From positions 558,001 to 622,000 of the forward strand of contig CP138355.1 in the NCBI GenBank assembly GCA_033584155.1: a stretch of DNA of 64,000 nt. The letters are read 5' to 3'. This document shows, in pieces, positions 27,020-36,326 of this stretch. The stretch comes from Candidatus Electrothrix scaldis. GTDB lineage: Bacteria; Desulfobacterota; Desulfobulbia; Desulfobulbales; Desulfobulbaceae. Made by a program: the position numbers and the translations under genes. The first letter of the stretch is position 1. Each line of letters begins with the position of its first letter. Under the pieces are notes generated by a model. The model saw nothing but the letters and a program-made list of their open reading frames with translations. It did not search any database and was not told where the DNA came from.

Positions 27020-27254
27020 TCTCTTCACAGGAACTACACCCTCCTTTCTTTGAAAAGCACGTAACATGATAGCGATAGATCTCCTTTTTTTCCTGAGTGG
27101 ACAGTCCTGTTACCCAATGCACCCTGTCGCCAAAGGGCAGCGTTCTTACTGTATTTAAGGGGCACTCTCTGTTCTTGCGACCAATTGGACATTCATCAGC
27201 CAAGCAGATAAGCTTTGCTGTGTATTCTTCCTCTGATAACTCATCATCACTCAT
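27006..27254 (-). CDS. Small Cys-rich protein
   Basis: At 82 residues from MSDDELSEEEYTAKLICLAD, this protein has seven cysteines, in CLADECPIG, ECPLN, HVTCF and CSSC, suggesting a metal-binding or disulfide role. No family is recognised. It precedes the lipoprotein gene and overlaps it by 14 bases. An alternative start is 27263. Confidence 0.5.
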   Translation of the reverse strand: MSDDELSEEEYTAKLICLADECPIGRKNRECPLNTVRTLPFGDRVHWVTGLSTQEKKEIYRYHVTCFSKKGGCSSCEENEDR

Positions 27255-27341
27255 GCAGCACACTCTACCTTAAACAAAGCTCAGCTCTCTCTCCTTTGGG
27301 CAGGGCCGCCCCGCTCAGTGCAGGGCAACCCAGGATTGTCC

Positions 27342-27797
27342 TTAATGCAGATTACTCACCTGATGCTCCATTTCTTCATCAGCCATCCGCTCGTCAACAT
27401 CAATGTAAATACGCTCTGGATACCCCAACTGCGCATTATAGGTCACATCAAGCTGGGCAACGTCATCGTTGATGGCCTTCTGGATCACCTCAAACAGCTC
27501 CTCCACAGTCATGAGACTGTCAAGCCGCTCCGGCATCACTGGATTATCACTGGGATAATAATGGGCAGAGACAACATTGCCGTATTGTACGTCCACCACG
27601 ATATCCTCTTCCTGCGGACAAAAGCACACCCTTTTATAGGTATAGGTGTAGGTTGAACGATTGCTGTTCTTCCACAGGGCGTGATTCTTGTTCAGCGCTT
27701 CCTGCTGCGGGTTGTCGTCTATGGGGGGCAGTGTGGGATGTGTGCAGCCGAAAAGTGAGACAATAAGGGCAAGGACAACGAGTTGAATAATCTTCAT
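27342..27797 (-). CDS. DUF6174-type lipoprotein
   Basis: A signal peptide with lipobox VSLFGCTHP is followed by a DUF6174-like domain: LWKNSNRSTYTYTYKRVCFC, a strand VVDVQYGNVVSAHYYP, and MTVEELFEVIQKAIND, ending with YPERIYIDVDERMADEE. These are small secreted proteins of unknown role. The 151-residue length fits. The family name is from memory of its W-x-Y-x-Y...C-x-C pattern. Confidence 0.7.
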   Translation of the reverse strand: MKIIQLVVLALIVSLFGCTHPTLPPIDDNPQQEALNKNHALWKNSNRSTYTYTYKRVCFCPQEEDIVVDVQYGNVVSAHYYPSDNPVMPERLDSLMTVEELFEVIQKAINDDVAQLDVTYNAQLGYPERIYIDVDERMADEEMEHQVSNLH

Positions 27798-27990
27798 ATC
27801 TTCCTCCTTTGGTCAATGTAAATAGAGATACCTTCACTGAAGAAGCACTCTACTTCCTTCGGTGCCTTGTGGCAAGAAGATCAAAGGTTGCGCCCGGTTA
27901 AAACTCCAGGCTCTACCACTTCATCCCTCCACCCCTTCGAGACGGGCAAACTGGACTTCGCATCCCGCAAAACAATGAAGATTAAACAAG

Positions 27991-28034
27991 TTGACACACA
28001 CCTCCCTAATAAGTAGTATGACTTATAGAGTCAT
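27991..28034 (+). promoter_or_regulatory. Promoter and operator of the toxin-antitoxin operon
   Basis: TTGACA (27991-27996) and TAGTAT (28014-28019) are 17 bases apart. Overlapping the -10 box is a perfect inverted repeat ATGACT-TATAG-AGTCAT (28018-28034), the expected place for antitoxin binding. A ribosome-binding site AAAGGAG follows before the ATG at 28057. Confidence 0.65.
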
Positions 28035-28056
28035 TATACTTATAAAGGAGAAAAGT

Positions 28057-28350
28057 ATGGATAGAATCATTGACGTAACGACTGCCCGGAGACAGTTCGG
28101 CACCTTACTGGATGAAGTCTTTCATAAAGGTGATACGGTTATCATTGAGAGAAAAGGAAAACCCCTAGCCAGAATTGTACCGATAGAAGAAGTGGATAAG
28201 CAGGGCGAGCAAATTTCTTCACGACAACGTGCCTTGCTGGAGAAACTGCACAGCCTGCCTGCCTTGGAAACATCTCAGGACCCTGTTGCTGTCTTGAGAA
28301 ATATGCGCGAGCAAAAACGGATCAAAGCGGGTGAAAAGTATGGGGAGTGA
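28057..28350 (+). CDS. Phd/YefM-type antitoxin
   Basis: This 97-residue protein has an N-terminal Phd/YefM DNA-binding fold (MDRIIDVTTARRQFGTLLDE, then VIIERKGKPLARIVPIEE) and a basic, flexible C-terminus (REQKRIKAGEKYGE) suited to toxin binding. The start at 28057 follows AAAGGAGAAAAGT. The longer frame from 27991 runs through the promoter. It overlaps the PIN toxin by 11 bases and likely represses its own operator. Confidence 0.88.
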   Translation: MDRIIDVTTARRQFGTLLDEVFHKGDTVIIERKGKPLARIVPIEEVDKQGEQISSRQRALLEKLHSLPALETSQDPVAVLRNMREQKRIKAGEKYGE

Positions 28351-28789
28351 TCTTTATGTGCCGGATGCCAATGTCTTTCTGGAATATATCTATGACAGAC
28401 CTCTGAAGCATCATGCGCAGCAGATTATTCATGATGCTGTTTTGGACAAAATCCGACTTATCGTTCCCAGTCTTCTCCTTGACGAGATCACAGAGGTGCT
28501 GTGCGGGAATTTGAATAACCTTGAAGAGGTTAAGCTGCATATACAATACCTTGACACCTTGATAAAGGAAGGAGCCCTGAATATTATTATCCCTGACAGC
28601 GCCGTACGGATAGAAGCAATTACAATCGCAAGAACGGGAAATCCGAAGAGCGGTTATCCGGAGTTGACTGACAGTTTGTATCATGCCTTGGCGATTCTCA
28701 ATGGTGCTTCCTTTATAACCAATGATCAAAGGCATATCGCCAAGGTGAAAGCCTTCGGGTATATTATTCCCTTATCCGAGTATGTTTGA
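28340..28789 (+). CDS. PIN-domain toxin
   Basis: A 149-residue PIN ribonuclease: acidic residues in VPDANVFLEY, LLLDEITEVL, TDSLYHALAI and ITNDQRHI give the four-acid metal site. It should cut RNA when free of its antitoxin. The start is ATG at 28340 (MGSDLYVPD); a GTG at 28331 is also possible. It overlaps the antitoxin and ends the two-gene operon. Confidence 0.88.
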   Translation: MGSDLYVPDANVFLEYIYDRPLKHHAQQIIHDAVLDKIRLIVPSLLLDEITEVLCGNLNNLEEVKLHIQYLDTLIKEGALNIIIPDSAVRIEAITIARTGNPKSGYPELTDSLYHALAILNGASFITNDQRHIAKVKAFGYIIPLSEYV

Positions 28790-28961
28790 CAGCAAACATA
28801 CCTCCTTCCTGCCCAAAAGGGGCTGTACATATCAGCTCAGCGTACCCCCGCCTAGAAACTCTTACCTTCGTCACTCTCCAGTACAATACAGATATTGACA
28901 GATTCAAAGGCTTACGTTTACTCTGCGAGACATACATCCATCATAAAAAACAAGGAAAGAT

Positions 28962-29450
28962 ATGAGCCTATCACCAACACTCCTCCAAGCAAGCGAGCTG
29001 GGTATCCGCCTGGAGATCGTCAATGGTCTGCCGATCTGGGAAGCCCAACCGGTGTACCGCCATCAAAAGCATGTGGAGCGCATCGTCCAGGGGATAGAAA
29101 AACGCGAGGACAGCGAATGCGCCTGCGTCCATGCCCTGGATTGCTATGTCCAGTTTCCTAATGGCCTGAAACGGCCTGACATCTCTATCTTCTGCCAGGA
29201 ACCCAGTGAGGAAGAACAGGACTCCGCCCTGACCATGATCCCCGAGGCCGTTATCGAGGTGGTGAGCAAAGGCTATGAGGCCAAGGATCTGGAGATCGGC
29301 CCGCCTTTCTATCTCTCCCAGGGGGTGAAGGATGTGATTGTCTTTGACCCGCTCACCCTGCTGGTCCTGCATGTTCGCCGGGATAACACAGTACGGCAGG
29401 TCTCTCCGGTGACCGTTGAGCTGGAATGCGGCTGCCGGGTGCTGGTGTGA
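28962..29450 (+). CDS. Uma2-family restriction-endonuclease-like protein (DUF820)
   Basis: This 162-residue protein belongs to the Uma2/DUF820 group, with the PD-(D/E)xK-like core in RPDISIFCQE, the strand IPEAVIEVVSKGYEAKDLE, and YLSQGVKDVIVFDPLT. Uma2 proteins are common in cyanobacteria and sulfur bacteria and have no proven substrate. The start has AAGGAAAG at good spacing. It lies 27 bases before the TPR gene and may share its transcript. Confidence 0.85.
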   Translation: MSLSPTLLQASELGIRLEIVNGLPIWEAQPVYRHQKHVERIVQGIEKREDSECACVHALDCYVQFPNGLKRPDISIFCQEPSEEEQDSALTMIPEAVIEVVSKGYEAKDLEIGPPFYLSQGVKDVIVFDPLTLLVLHVRRDNTVRQVSPVTVELECGCRVLV

Positions 29451-29477
29451 TGCCATCCTGAACAGAGGAACAGAATC

Positions 29478-31031
29478 ATGAACATCTCAGGCTTTGACAA
29501 GATTGCACCCTATCTCACCCATCCGCTGGTGCTGGTGGGCTTTGTCATGCTGCTGGCCTACGGGATACACTGGCAACTGATGCGCTCCGGGCTGTTGCGG
29601 CAGGTTTCACAGAAGGACAGCGGTCTGATCATCAGGCTCTTTCTCCGCTACGGCTTTTGGCTGGCACTGGCGTTGCTGCTGGCAGGCTTCGGGTTGCAGT
29701 TCTCCGGGATTGGCCTGTCTGCCTGGAACAAGTGGATGGACAAGGAGAAGGCTGTTGCGGTAAAGGAGACAGTTGTTGCAGTGAATGCGGGTAAGGTGGC
29801 TGAGAAGTTGTATGCCCAGCTGGACACCAAAGACCAGCAGCTTGCTAATCAGGCCGAGCAGATCAAGTCTCTGACCGAAGCCATCACCGCTCTGTCTCAG
29901 GCTGATGCTCCGGTCAAGGACATCAACGAGGCCCTGCGTGCCTTGGAGCAGGGTGATACCAAGGAGGCTGAGGCCATCTTTGCCCAGGTTGCTGCTACTA
30001 ATGAGGCTGTTGGGCAACAACATAATAAAAAGGCCGCAGAAGCGTACCGCCACTTGGGGGTATTGGCCTACATGAACAACCCTCAAGAAGCCTCGATTGC
30101 CTACCAGAAAGCAGTGCAGCTTAATCCAGATAATGCGGATGGATGGAATCAGCTTGCCAACTTGTTTCTTCGTACAGGAGAACTTGAACGGGCAGAAAAA
30201 GCATACAGCAAGGTGTTATTCTTGGGCAAAGCGCATCAAGATAAAGAGGAACAGACTACTGCTTATGGCAATCTTGGCCTTGTATATAAGAAACGGGGCG
30301 AGCTGGACAAAGCGGAGAAAGTATACCGGAAAAGTCTTGAGATCAGCGAAGCATTAGGATTAAAGGAAGCCTCCTCGAATCAGTATGGCAATCTGGGCAA
30401 TATATATCGTACTCGTGGGGAGCTTGATAAGGCTGAGGAGATGTATAGGAAAGCACTTGCACTTCACGATGCCCTGGGCAATATGGAAGGGATGACAGCG
30501 GATTACGCCAATATGGGCCTTCTATATGAAAAACATGGTGAGCTTAATAAAGCTGAGGAGCTACACAGGAAAGCACTTGCGCTTGATGAATCCTTGGGCA
30601 GCAAGGAAGGCATGGCAGGAGATTACACCAATTTGGGTAATATATATTTGATATACGGCGAGCTGAATAAGGCGGAAGAGATGCATAGGAAAGCACTTAT
30701 ACTTCACGAGTCATTAGGTTGCAGGGAAGGCATGGCAGCTAATTACAGTAATATTGGTAATGTATTTAATACACGTGGTGAGATAGGTAAGGCCGAAGAA
30801 ATGTACAGAAAGAGCCTTGAGATTGGTGAAGCCTTGGGCAGCAAAGAAGGCATAGCAAATGTTTACGGAAATCTGGGTGGTGTCTACAAGACACGGGGCG
30901 AACTGGACAAGGCGGAAGATATGTGGAAGCAAAGTTTGAGTCTGTATCAAGCAATGGCGCACCCAAATGCGGAGATGATTCAACAATTGCTGGATGAGCT
31001 ATCCGAAGCCCGCAATACCTCCACCCAATAA
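29478..31031 (+). CDS. Membrane-anchored TPR protein
   Basis: Two N-terminal hydrophobic helices (LVLVGFVMLLAYGI and FWLALALLLAGFGLQF) precede a coiled-coil (residues about 100-170) and at least seven TPR-like units with a 40-residue period of the form YGNLGNIYRTRGELDKAEEM and RKALALHESLG. TPR units of this type hold protein partners. The very similar repeat units at DNA level suggest expansion by recombination. The length of 517 residues is within the family range; the partner is not known. Confidence 0.85.
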   Translation: MNISGFDKIAPYLTHPLVLVGFVMLLAYGIHWQLMRSGLLRQVSQKDSGLIIRLFLRYGFWLALALLLAGFGLQFSGIGLSAWNKWMDKEKAVAVKETVVAVNAGKVAEKLYAQLDTKDQQLANQAEQIKSLTEAITALSQADAPVKDINEALRALEQGDTKEAEAIFAQVAATNEAVGQQHNKKAAEAYRHLGVLAYMNNPQEASIAYQKAVQLNPDNADGWNQLANLFLRTGELERAEKAYSKVLFLGKAHQDKEEQTTAYGNLGLVYKKRGELDKAEKVYRKSLEISEALGLKEASSNQYGNLGNIYRTRGELDKAEEMYRKALALHDALGNMEGMTADYANMGLLYEKHGELNKAEELHRKALALDESLGSKEGMAGDYTNLGNIYLIYGELNKAEEMHRKALILHESLGCREGMAANYSNIGNVFNTRGEIGKAEEMYRKSLEIGEALGSKEGIANVYGNLGGVYKTRGELDKAEDMWKQSLSLYQAMAHPNAEMIQQLLDELSEARNTSTQ

Positions 31032-31113
31032 CCGCAGGCCACCCGGCCTTTCCTCCCTTCTTCTTCCCCTCCCTCTCCCAAGCAGCCCTACCCGATAGCA
31101 CAATCAAGCCAAA

Positions 31114-31251
31114 CCCGATAGTTGTATCGAGACAAGCCCGTTACTCGAATTGAGACAAGTACATTACTCGAATCGAGACACACTCGTTACTCGAATCGAG
31201 ACAAGTACATTACTCAAATCGAGACAAGCTCGTTACTCGAATCGGGATAGG
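31114..31251. repeat. 23-bp tandem repeat array, 6 units
   Basis: Units begin at 31114, 31137, 31160, 31183, 31206 and 31229, of the form CTCGTTACTCGAATCGAGAC plus three bases. Each has a CTCGA-A-TCGAG palindrome or a near form. The array fills the gap between the TPR gene and recB, which holds no other feature. Confidence 0.85.
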
Positions 31252-31387
31252 TCGAAGCGCCGCTTCCCTCCTCTTCCCATTGCCTTGTTGCCGCCGCTAT
31301 GGTACCCTGTTTTCTCCAGCTCCATAGCCCCTCTATTATCAGGAACAACGCAAGGTTCCACAACCTCAGGCACCCATCATCCCACGC

Positions 31388-34300
31388 ATGCACCCACTCC
31401 ACCCCCTGACCCTCAACCTCCACGGCCAGATCCTCATTGAGGCCAGCGCCGGTACCGGCAAGACCTACACCATCGCCCTCCTCTTTCTCCGCCTGCTCCT
31501 GGAACGGGGCCTGAGCGTGGACGAGGTCCTGGTGGTCACCTTTACCAAGGCCGCCACCGAGGAGCTGCGCGGCCGGATTCGCCAGCGTATCCGTGACGCC
31601 CTGGATGTGCTGGAAGGCCAGGGACCGGATGATCCCCTGCTCCGGGAGCTGCTGGACAAGGCCACAGCAGCAATTGCCGTGGATCGGGCCAGGATCCTGC
31701 TCGGCGATGCCCTGACCCGCATGGACGAGGCCGCCATCTACACCATCCACGGCTTCTGTCAGCGCATGCTCCAGGACCATGCCTTTGAGTCGGGAGCCCC
31801 CTTTGCAATGGAGTTCCTGGAGAGCGAACAGCTCCTGCGCAAACGAATCATGGAGGATTTCTGGCGCAAGCGCTTCTACCCTGCCTCTGAGGCAGAGGCG
31901 GCCTGGGTGGCCTCGCTCTGGCAGACCCCGGATGAGCTACTCGCCGGGCTGGGAGGTCATCTGGGACGGCAGGACCTGGAGTGTATCCCGGCGGTTACTG
32001 AGGAGGCGGTGGCAGAGCAGGCAGAATCTCTGGCCGCGCTCTTCAGCAGGGTGCAGGAGCAATGGCAGGCAGATGGGGAGGCTATTGCTGAGCTCTTACG
32101 AGAGAATAAGCGCCTTTCTCGCGATAAGAGCAAGGGATACGGTCAGCCCCGCCTGGATGATGCCTTGGAGGCGTTGAGTATATTCCTTGCTGCCGAGCAG
32201 ATGCCTTGGCTGATGCAGGCCGAGCTGGAGCTGTTCACGCACAGTAAGATCCAATCCTCTGTAAAGAAGACGGGTAAGGCGGAACCGCCCGAGCATCCCT
32301 TCTTTGCCCTGTTTGAGGAGTTCTATCAGGCCCATCAACAGCTCAGTAAGGCTCGACGCATCCTTGTCCTGCGCCAAGCCAGAACCTGGTTGGAGAATGA
32401 GCTGGCCCGGCGTAAGCAGGCCCAGGACCAACTCTCTTTTGATGACCTCCTCACCCGGCTGGAGGCAGCCCTGCAAGGCAAAGGGGGACAGCGGCTAGCC
32501 GGTCGCATCAGCAAGCGTTTCCCAATCATTATGGTGGATGAATTTCAGGATACCGATCCCCTCCAGTACCGGATTTTTGCGGCAGTCCATCGGGCTACGG
32601 AAGGCATTGCAGGGCCAGATATAGAGACAGGCGCACTGACAGAGCAAAAACGCCCCGGCCTCTTCCTCATCGGTGATCCCAAGCAGGCCATCTACAGCTT
32701 TCGCGGGGCAGATATCTTTACCTATATCCAGGCCCGGCAGGACACTTTGCCGGAGAACCGCCTGACCATGACCACCAATTACCGCTCTGCTACCCCAATG
32801 GTTGCAGCGGTTAATCGCCTGTTCCAGCATGAGACACCCTTTCTCTTTACCAAGGACGAGATTGATTTCCCGGAGGTAGAGGCAGCAGGGTTGGCAGATA
32901 AGAAGCCTCTTCTTCTGGAGGCGATCAGTAGGGGCGAATCCCCGTGTTCGCCCTCCCAGGGCGGGCAGACACACAGGTCTGCCCCTACAACATCTCCTGC
33001 CCCTCTGACCTGCCTCCTCCTACCGCAAGATGATAAGGGCAAGGCCTTATCCAAGGGTGCTGCCGAGGAGCTGGCTGCCCGTTTCTGCGCCCACGAGATC
33101 GCGGATCTGCTGGTAGCGGGCCAGGGCGGTACAGCCCGATTCGGGGAACAGTCCCTGAGTGCCGGTGATATTGCCGTCCTGGTGCGGACCCATGCTGAGG
33201 CGGATCTTGTCCGTAAGGAGCTGAGCGCCCTGTCCATCACCTCGGTCTCCTTTAGCCAGCAATCGGTCTTTGCCGGTAAGGAGGCCAGGCAGCTGCTCAC
33301 CGTCATGACGGCCCTGAATGATCTCTCCGATGCAGCCCTGGTACGCACCGCCCTGGTCACCGAGCTGTTTGGTTATACTGCAGAACGCCTGGATCGATTC
33401 CACAATGATGAGCAGGAGTGGGAAGAGGTCATGCAGGGCATGATTGAGTATCGCCGGGTCTGGCAGCAACAGGGCGTAATTCCCATGCTGCAAAAGCTCC
33501 TCAAGAAGCAACAGACGGTCAGCCGCCTCCATGCCGCCCCCACTGGGGAGAGGATGCTGACCAACTTCCTCCATCTTGCCGAGCTCCTTCAGGCCGAGTC
33601 CCGCCATCGTAGCGGAGCACATGGGGCCAATGCCCTGCTGCGTTGGTTCAGCGACCAGATCCATGCCCCGGAACAGCACGCAGAAAACCAGCAGCTTCGC
33701 CTGGAAAGTGATGAAAACCTGGTCAAGATTGTGACCATCCATAAGTCTAAAGGCATGGAGTACCCGGTGGTCTTTCTTCCCTTCCTCTGGGCAGCCCGTC
33801 CCTGTTCGCGCGAGCGGCCCTTGGCCTTTCATCGGCCTGACCAACCTGATCAACTCTGCCTGGACCTGGGCAGCGGTGAAGATGAGCATTTTGCTCTGGC
33901 AGAAAAGGAGCGACTGGCCGAGGATTTGCGTCTACTCTATGTGGCAGTGACTCGGGCTCGGGCCTGTTGTTTCTTCTGTTGGGGCCGGGTCAGTAAGATG
34001 GAGGACTCTGCCCTCTGCTATCTGCTCCACGGGGGCCTGCCAGATGCTGAGCAGCTCCTCCCTGAACTGGAACGCCTGAATGAGGACAACGATCTGCTGG
34101 CTTTGAAGCCCTTTCCTGAGCGTTTTCTGCCTGCAAAGCTGAATGCAATAGACAATGAGACCCAGCTGGTTAGTGCATCCTTTACCGGTCAGATTGATAC
34201 CCGTTGGCAGCTCACCAGTTACTCCGGCCTCATTGCCTCTGTTCATGACGCACCTGAAGTTGTCCGGCCCGAGCCGGAACGCCCTGATTATGATGAGGCC

Positions 34301-35122
34301 ACGGTCAATGACGCGGTCAAGGAGAGCGGATTGTTAGACTCCCCGGTTCAGGATGCCTTTACCTTTCCCAAGGGCGCTGCGGCGGGCACCTGTCTCCATG
34401 CCATTCTGGAACAGATCAGCTTTACCGATCCTCGTACGCATGAAGCGGTGGTGACAGTGGAACTGGCCCGGGCCGGTTTTGACCGAAGCTGGGTTCTTGT
34501 GGTGGCTGAGTGGATGGGAGATGTGCTTCAGACCCCCTTCGCGGTGGGCGAGGAAGGAGAATTCTCCTCGCTCTCTACTCTTGAGGAGCAGGACAGAGTC
34601 AATGAGATGGCCTTTTACTTTCCTCTTTCCGGGATGCGCTTAGGCCGCTTCAATCAGGTCCTGGAGGCGTTTTCCTACCCGCCTCTGCCTAACCAGCACG
34701 AGGTCCTGGAAGGCCTGATGGTGGGTTTTATCGATCTGGTCTTCTCGGTTGCTGGCCGCTATTATCTGGCAGATTATAAGTCCAATTATCTTGGTGACCA
34801 GCCTGCTGATTACCAGCAGGCACAGCTCCAGCAAGCCATGCTTGAGCACCGCTATGATCTGCAATATCTCCTCTACACCCTGGCCCTGCATCGCTTTCTC
34901 CGAGGGCGGATCAAAGGATATACCTATGACCAGCATTTCGGTGGGGCCGTGTACTTCTTTCTCCGTGGGATGCACCCAGAGTATGCACCGGGCACCGGTA
35001 TCTTTGCTGCCCGTCCTCCCTTGGCGCTCATTGAGGCCCTGGATCAGGTTATGGGGCAGATGGAAAAGGGGACTGGAAAAGTGGAAAAGGGGACTGGAAA
35101 AGGGGACAGATTTATTTCTTGA
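31388..35122 (+). CDS. recB: Exodeoxyribonuclease V beta subunit
   Basis: At 1244 residues it has a UvrD-like helicase: Walker A ASAGTGKTYTIALL, VTFTKAATEELRGRIR, DEFQDTDPLQYRIF, GDPKQAIYSFRGADIF and the VTIHKSKGMEYPVV and RLLYVAVTRAR motifs. The C-terminal nuclease has VGFIDLVF and LADYKSNYL. RecB drives double-strand end processing with RecC and RecD, which are not in the window. At 32928-32988 a palindromic element adds about 20 residues (SRGESPCSPSQGG to THRSAPTT) in frame. Its last 20 codons also run through a repeat-rich segment (EKGTGKVEKGTGKG). Confidence 0.95.
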   Translation: MHPLHPLTLNLHGQILIEASAGTGKTYTIALLFLRLLLERGLSVDEVLVVTFTKAATEELRGRIRQRIRDALDVLEGQGPDDPLLRELLDKATAAIAVDRARILLGDALTRMDEAAIYTIHGFCQRMLQDHAFESGAPFAMEFLESEQLLRKRIMEDFWRKRFYPASEAEAAWVASLWQTPDELLAGLGGHLGRQDLECIPAVTEEAVAEQAESLAALFSRVQEQWQADGEAIAELLRENKRLSRDKSKGYGQPRLDDALEALSIFLAAEQMPWLMQAELELFTHSKIQSSVKKTGKAEPPEHPFFALFEEFYQAHQQLSKARRILVLRQARTWLENELARRKQAQDQLSFDDLLTRLEAALQGKGGQRLAGRISKRFPIIMVDEFQDTDPLQYRIFAAVHRATEGIAGPDIETGALTEQKRPGLFLIGDPKQAIYSFRGADIFTYIQARQDTLPENRLTMTTNYRSATPMVAAVNRLFQHETPFLFTKDEIDFPEVEAAGLADKKPLLLEAISRGESPCSPSQGGQTHRSAPTTSPAPLTCLLLPQDDKGKALSKGAAEELAARFCAHEIADLLVAGQGGTARFGEQSLSAGDIAVLVRTHAEADLVRKELSALSITSVSFSQQSVFAGKEARQLLTVMTALNDLSDAALVRTALVTELFGYTAERLDRFHNDEQEWEEVMQGMIEYRRVWQQQGVIPMLQKLLKKQQTVSRLHAAPTGERMLTNFLHLAELLQAESRHRSGAHGANALLRWFSDQIHAPEQHAENQQLRLESDENLVKIVTIHKSKGMEYPVVFLPFLWAARPCSRERPLAFHRPDQPDQLCLDLGSGEDEHFALAEKERLAEDLRLLYVAVTRARACCFFCWGRVSKMEDSALCYLLHGGLPDAEQLLPELERLNEDNDLLALKPFPERFLPAKLNAIDNETQLVSASFTGQIDTRWQLTSYSGLIASVHDAPEVVRPEPERPDYDEATVNDAVKESGLLDSPVQDAFTFPKGAAAGTCLHAILEQISFTDPRTHEAVVTVELARAGFDRSWVLVVAEWMGDVLQTPFAVGEEGEFSSLSTLEEQDRVNEMAFYFPLSGMRLGRFNQVLEAFSYPPLPNQHEVLEGLMVGFIDLVFSVAGRYYLADYKSNYLGDQPADYQQAQLQQAMLEHRYDLQYLLYTLALHRFLRGRIKGYTYDQHFGGAVYFFLRGMHPEYAPGTGIFAARPPLALIEALDQVMGQMEKGTGKVEKGTGKGDRFIS
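32928..32988. repeat. 61-bp palindromic REP/MITE-like element inside recB
   Basis: The ends are GTAGGGGC (32928-32935) and GCCCCTAC (32981-32988). Inside are two hairpins, GGGCGAA...TTCGCCC and GGGCAGAC...GTCTGCCC. A partial copy is at 38297-38323. Confidence 0.75.
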
Positions 35123-35177
35123 GGCGGTCACATAGCTTGCCTTTTAAATTGACAAAAATAAATCCGTCCCCTTTTCC
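35096..35177. repeat. REP-like inverted pair at the recB and Fe-S gene ends
   Basis: Arms of about 22 bp with one mismatch (GGGGACAGATTTATTT against AAATAAATCCGTCCCC) face each other across the convergent stop codons of recB and the Fe-S gene, so each gene's end codes through one arm. Confidence 0.8.
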
Positions 35178-36326
35178 GAGACGCCACTTAAGGAGCAGAC
35201 GGTTGAGATAGGTGAATGGAGCCCGAGCAACCTTTACTCTTCCTTTAAGCGTAGCTTCCGGGGCAAAGAGCAGGTCGAGCAGATGCACGATCTGCATCCG
35301 GGATTTGAGGAAATCCACACAGCCTGCACAATAGGTGACCGCAAGAGGCACAACGACCTGTTCTTCCACCTCCTTTCTACGCAGATCACCCCAGTGTCGG
35401 GCAAGATCTTTGCGGAGAAAGGGCACGGCCCCGCCCTCCCCACAGCACAGCGTCTTCCCCCCATGATGGGGCATGTCCTCCACCTTTAAGCCCGCCAACC
35501 CGAGAAGCTTCCGTACCGCAGCATGGACCTGGGAATCCTGCCGTGTTGTGCAGGGATCATGCACCGTGATGTTTTCGAGCCCGGCCTTCCCTATACACTG
35601 GTGCGTATACTCCTCAGGTAAGGGCTGTTCAGCAAGAACACTGTACACATACTCTGTGTGCAACGGGGAGCCGTATTGTTTAAAAACCGCATGGCAGCTG
35701 GGGCAGAGCACCAGGACCCGACGTACTCCCTGGGCCATGAGAGCCTGCCGCAGTTCTCCGAATCTGCTATGAAAAAAATCCCTTCGCCCAAGATCATGGG
35801 AGGGCTTGGTGCAACAGCCTAAGACCATCCCCAGGGTGGGAATGCTTTGGCGCAGGTGTGCAAAGAGCTCCAAAAGATGGGTCGGGCGCGTTCCAGCAAA
35901 GGCACAGCCGGGAAAGAGCACGGTATCGCACCGTTCATCACAATTTTTCGGCAGAGCAAAGCAGGAAAACAGGGACGAGGAGCCACGCTGTTCGTAAGCA
36001 AGGATGCGCTTATGTTCTGAAAAGGGAGCCACCCCGCTTGCCACCACCTGCTGACGCATTTCGAGAAACATGGCTTGTGGGTCAAGGCCAATCTTGGGTG
36101 GACAGACCGCTGTGCAGAGGCCGCAGAGGTTACAGGCAAAGGGGAGCTGCTGGCCAGCTTTGCTGTCTGGTCGCCAGGAAGAGGCTATGGCCTTGGGCGT
36201 ACCATACTCCTGTAAGAAACTGCATTCCCGAACACAGAGACCGCATTCGATGCAGTTCTCTGCATCGGGAAAGGGGACGGATTTATTTTTCATCAAACTG
36301 TAAGCTGATCTGGGCTTCTGTATCAA
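35112..36326 (-). CDS. CCG-domain Fe-S protein (GlpC/HdrD-like)
   Basis: This 404-residue protein has two ferredoxin-like clusters, CIECGLCVREC and CNLCGLCTAVCPP, and two CCG cysteine-rich domains: LFPGCAFAGTRP with GCCTKPSHD, and HDPCTTRQD with LCCGEGGAVP. The pattern is that of glycolate oxidase / heterodisulfide reductase / lactate-oxidation Fe-S subunits, which pass electrons to a membrane or flavin partner. No partner gene is beside it. A start at MKNKSVPFPDAEN (36293) is also plausible; that segment lies in a REP arm. Confidence 0.85.
   Translation of the reverse strand: MIQKPRSAYSLMKNKSVPFPDAENCIECGLCVRECSFLQEYGTPKAIASSWRPDSKAGQQLPFACNLCGLCTAVCPPKIGLDPQAMFLEMRQQVVASGVAPFSEHKRILAYEQRGSSSLFSCFALPKNCDERCDTVLFPGCAFAGTRPTHLLELFAHLRQSIPTLGMVLGCCTKPSHDLGRRDFFHSRFGELRQALMAQGVRRVLVLCPSCHAVFKQYGSPLHTEYVYSVLAEQPLPEEYTHQCIGKAGLENITVHDPCTTRQDSQVHAAVRKLLGLAGLKVEDMPHHGGKTLCCGEGGAVPFLRKDLARHWGDLRRKEVEEQVVVPLAVTYCAGCVDFLKSRMQIVHLLDLLFAPEATLKGRVKVARAPFTYLNRLLLKWRLGKGDGFIFVNLKGKLCDRLKK

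Noticed and set aside
17794-31251. CRISPR array
   Set aside because: The repeats are contiguous 21- or 23-bp tandem units without unique spacers and no cas genes are present.
33047-33889. A 280-codon minus-strand frame within recB
   Set aside because: It has no recognisable domain and lies opposite conserved helicase motifs.
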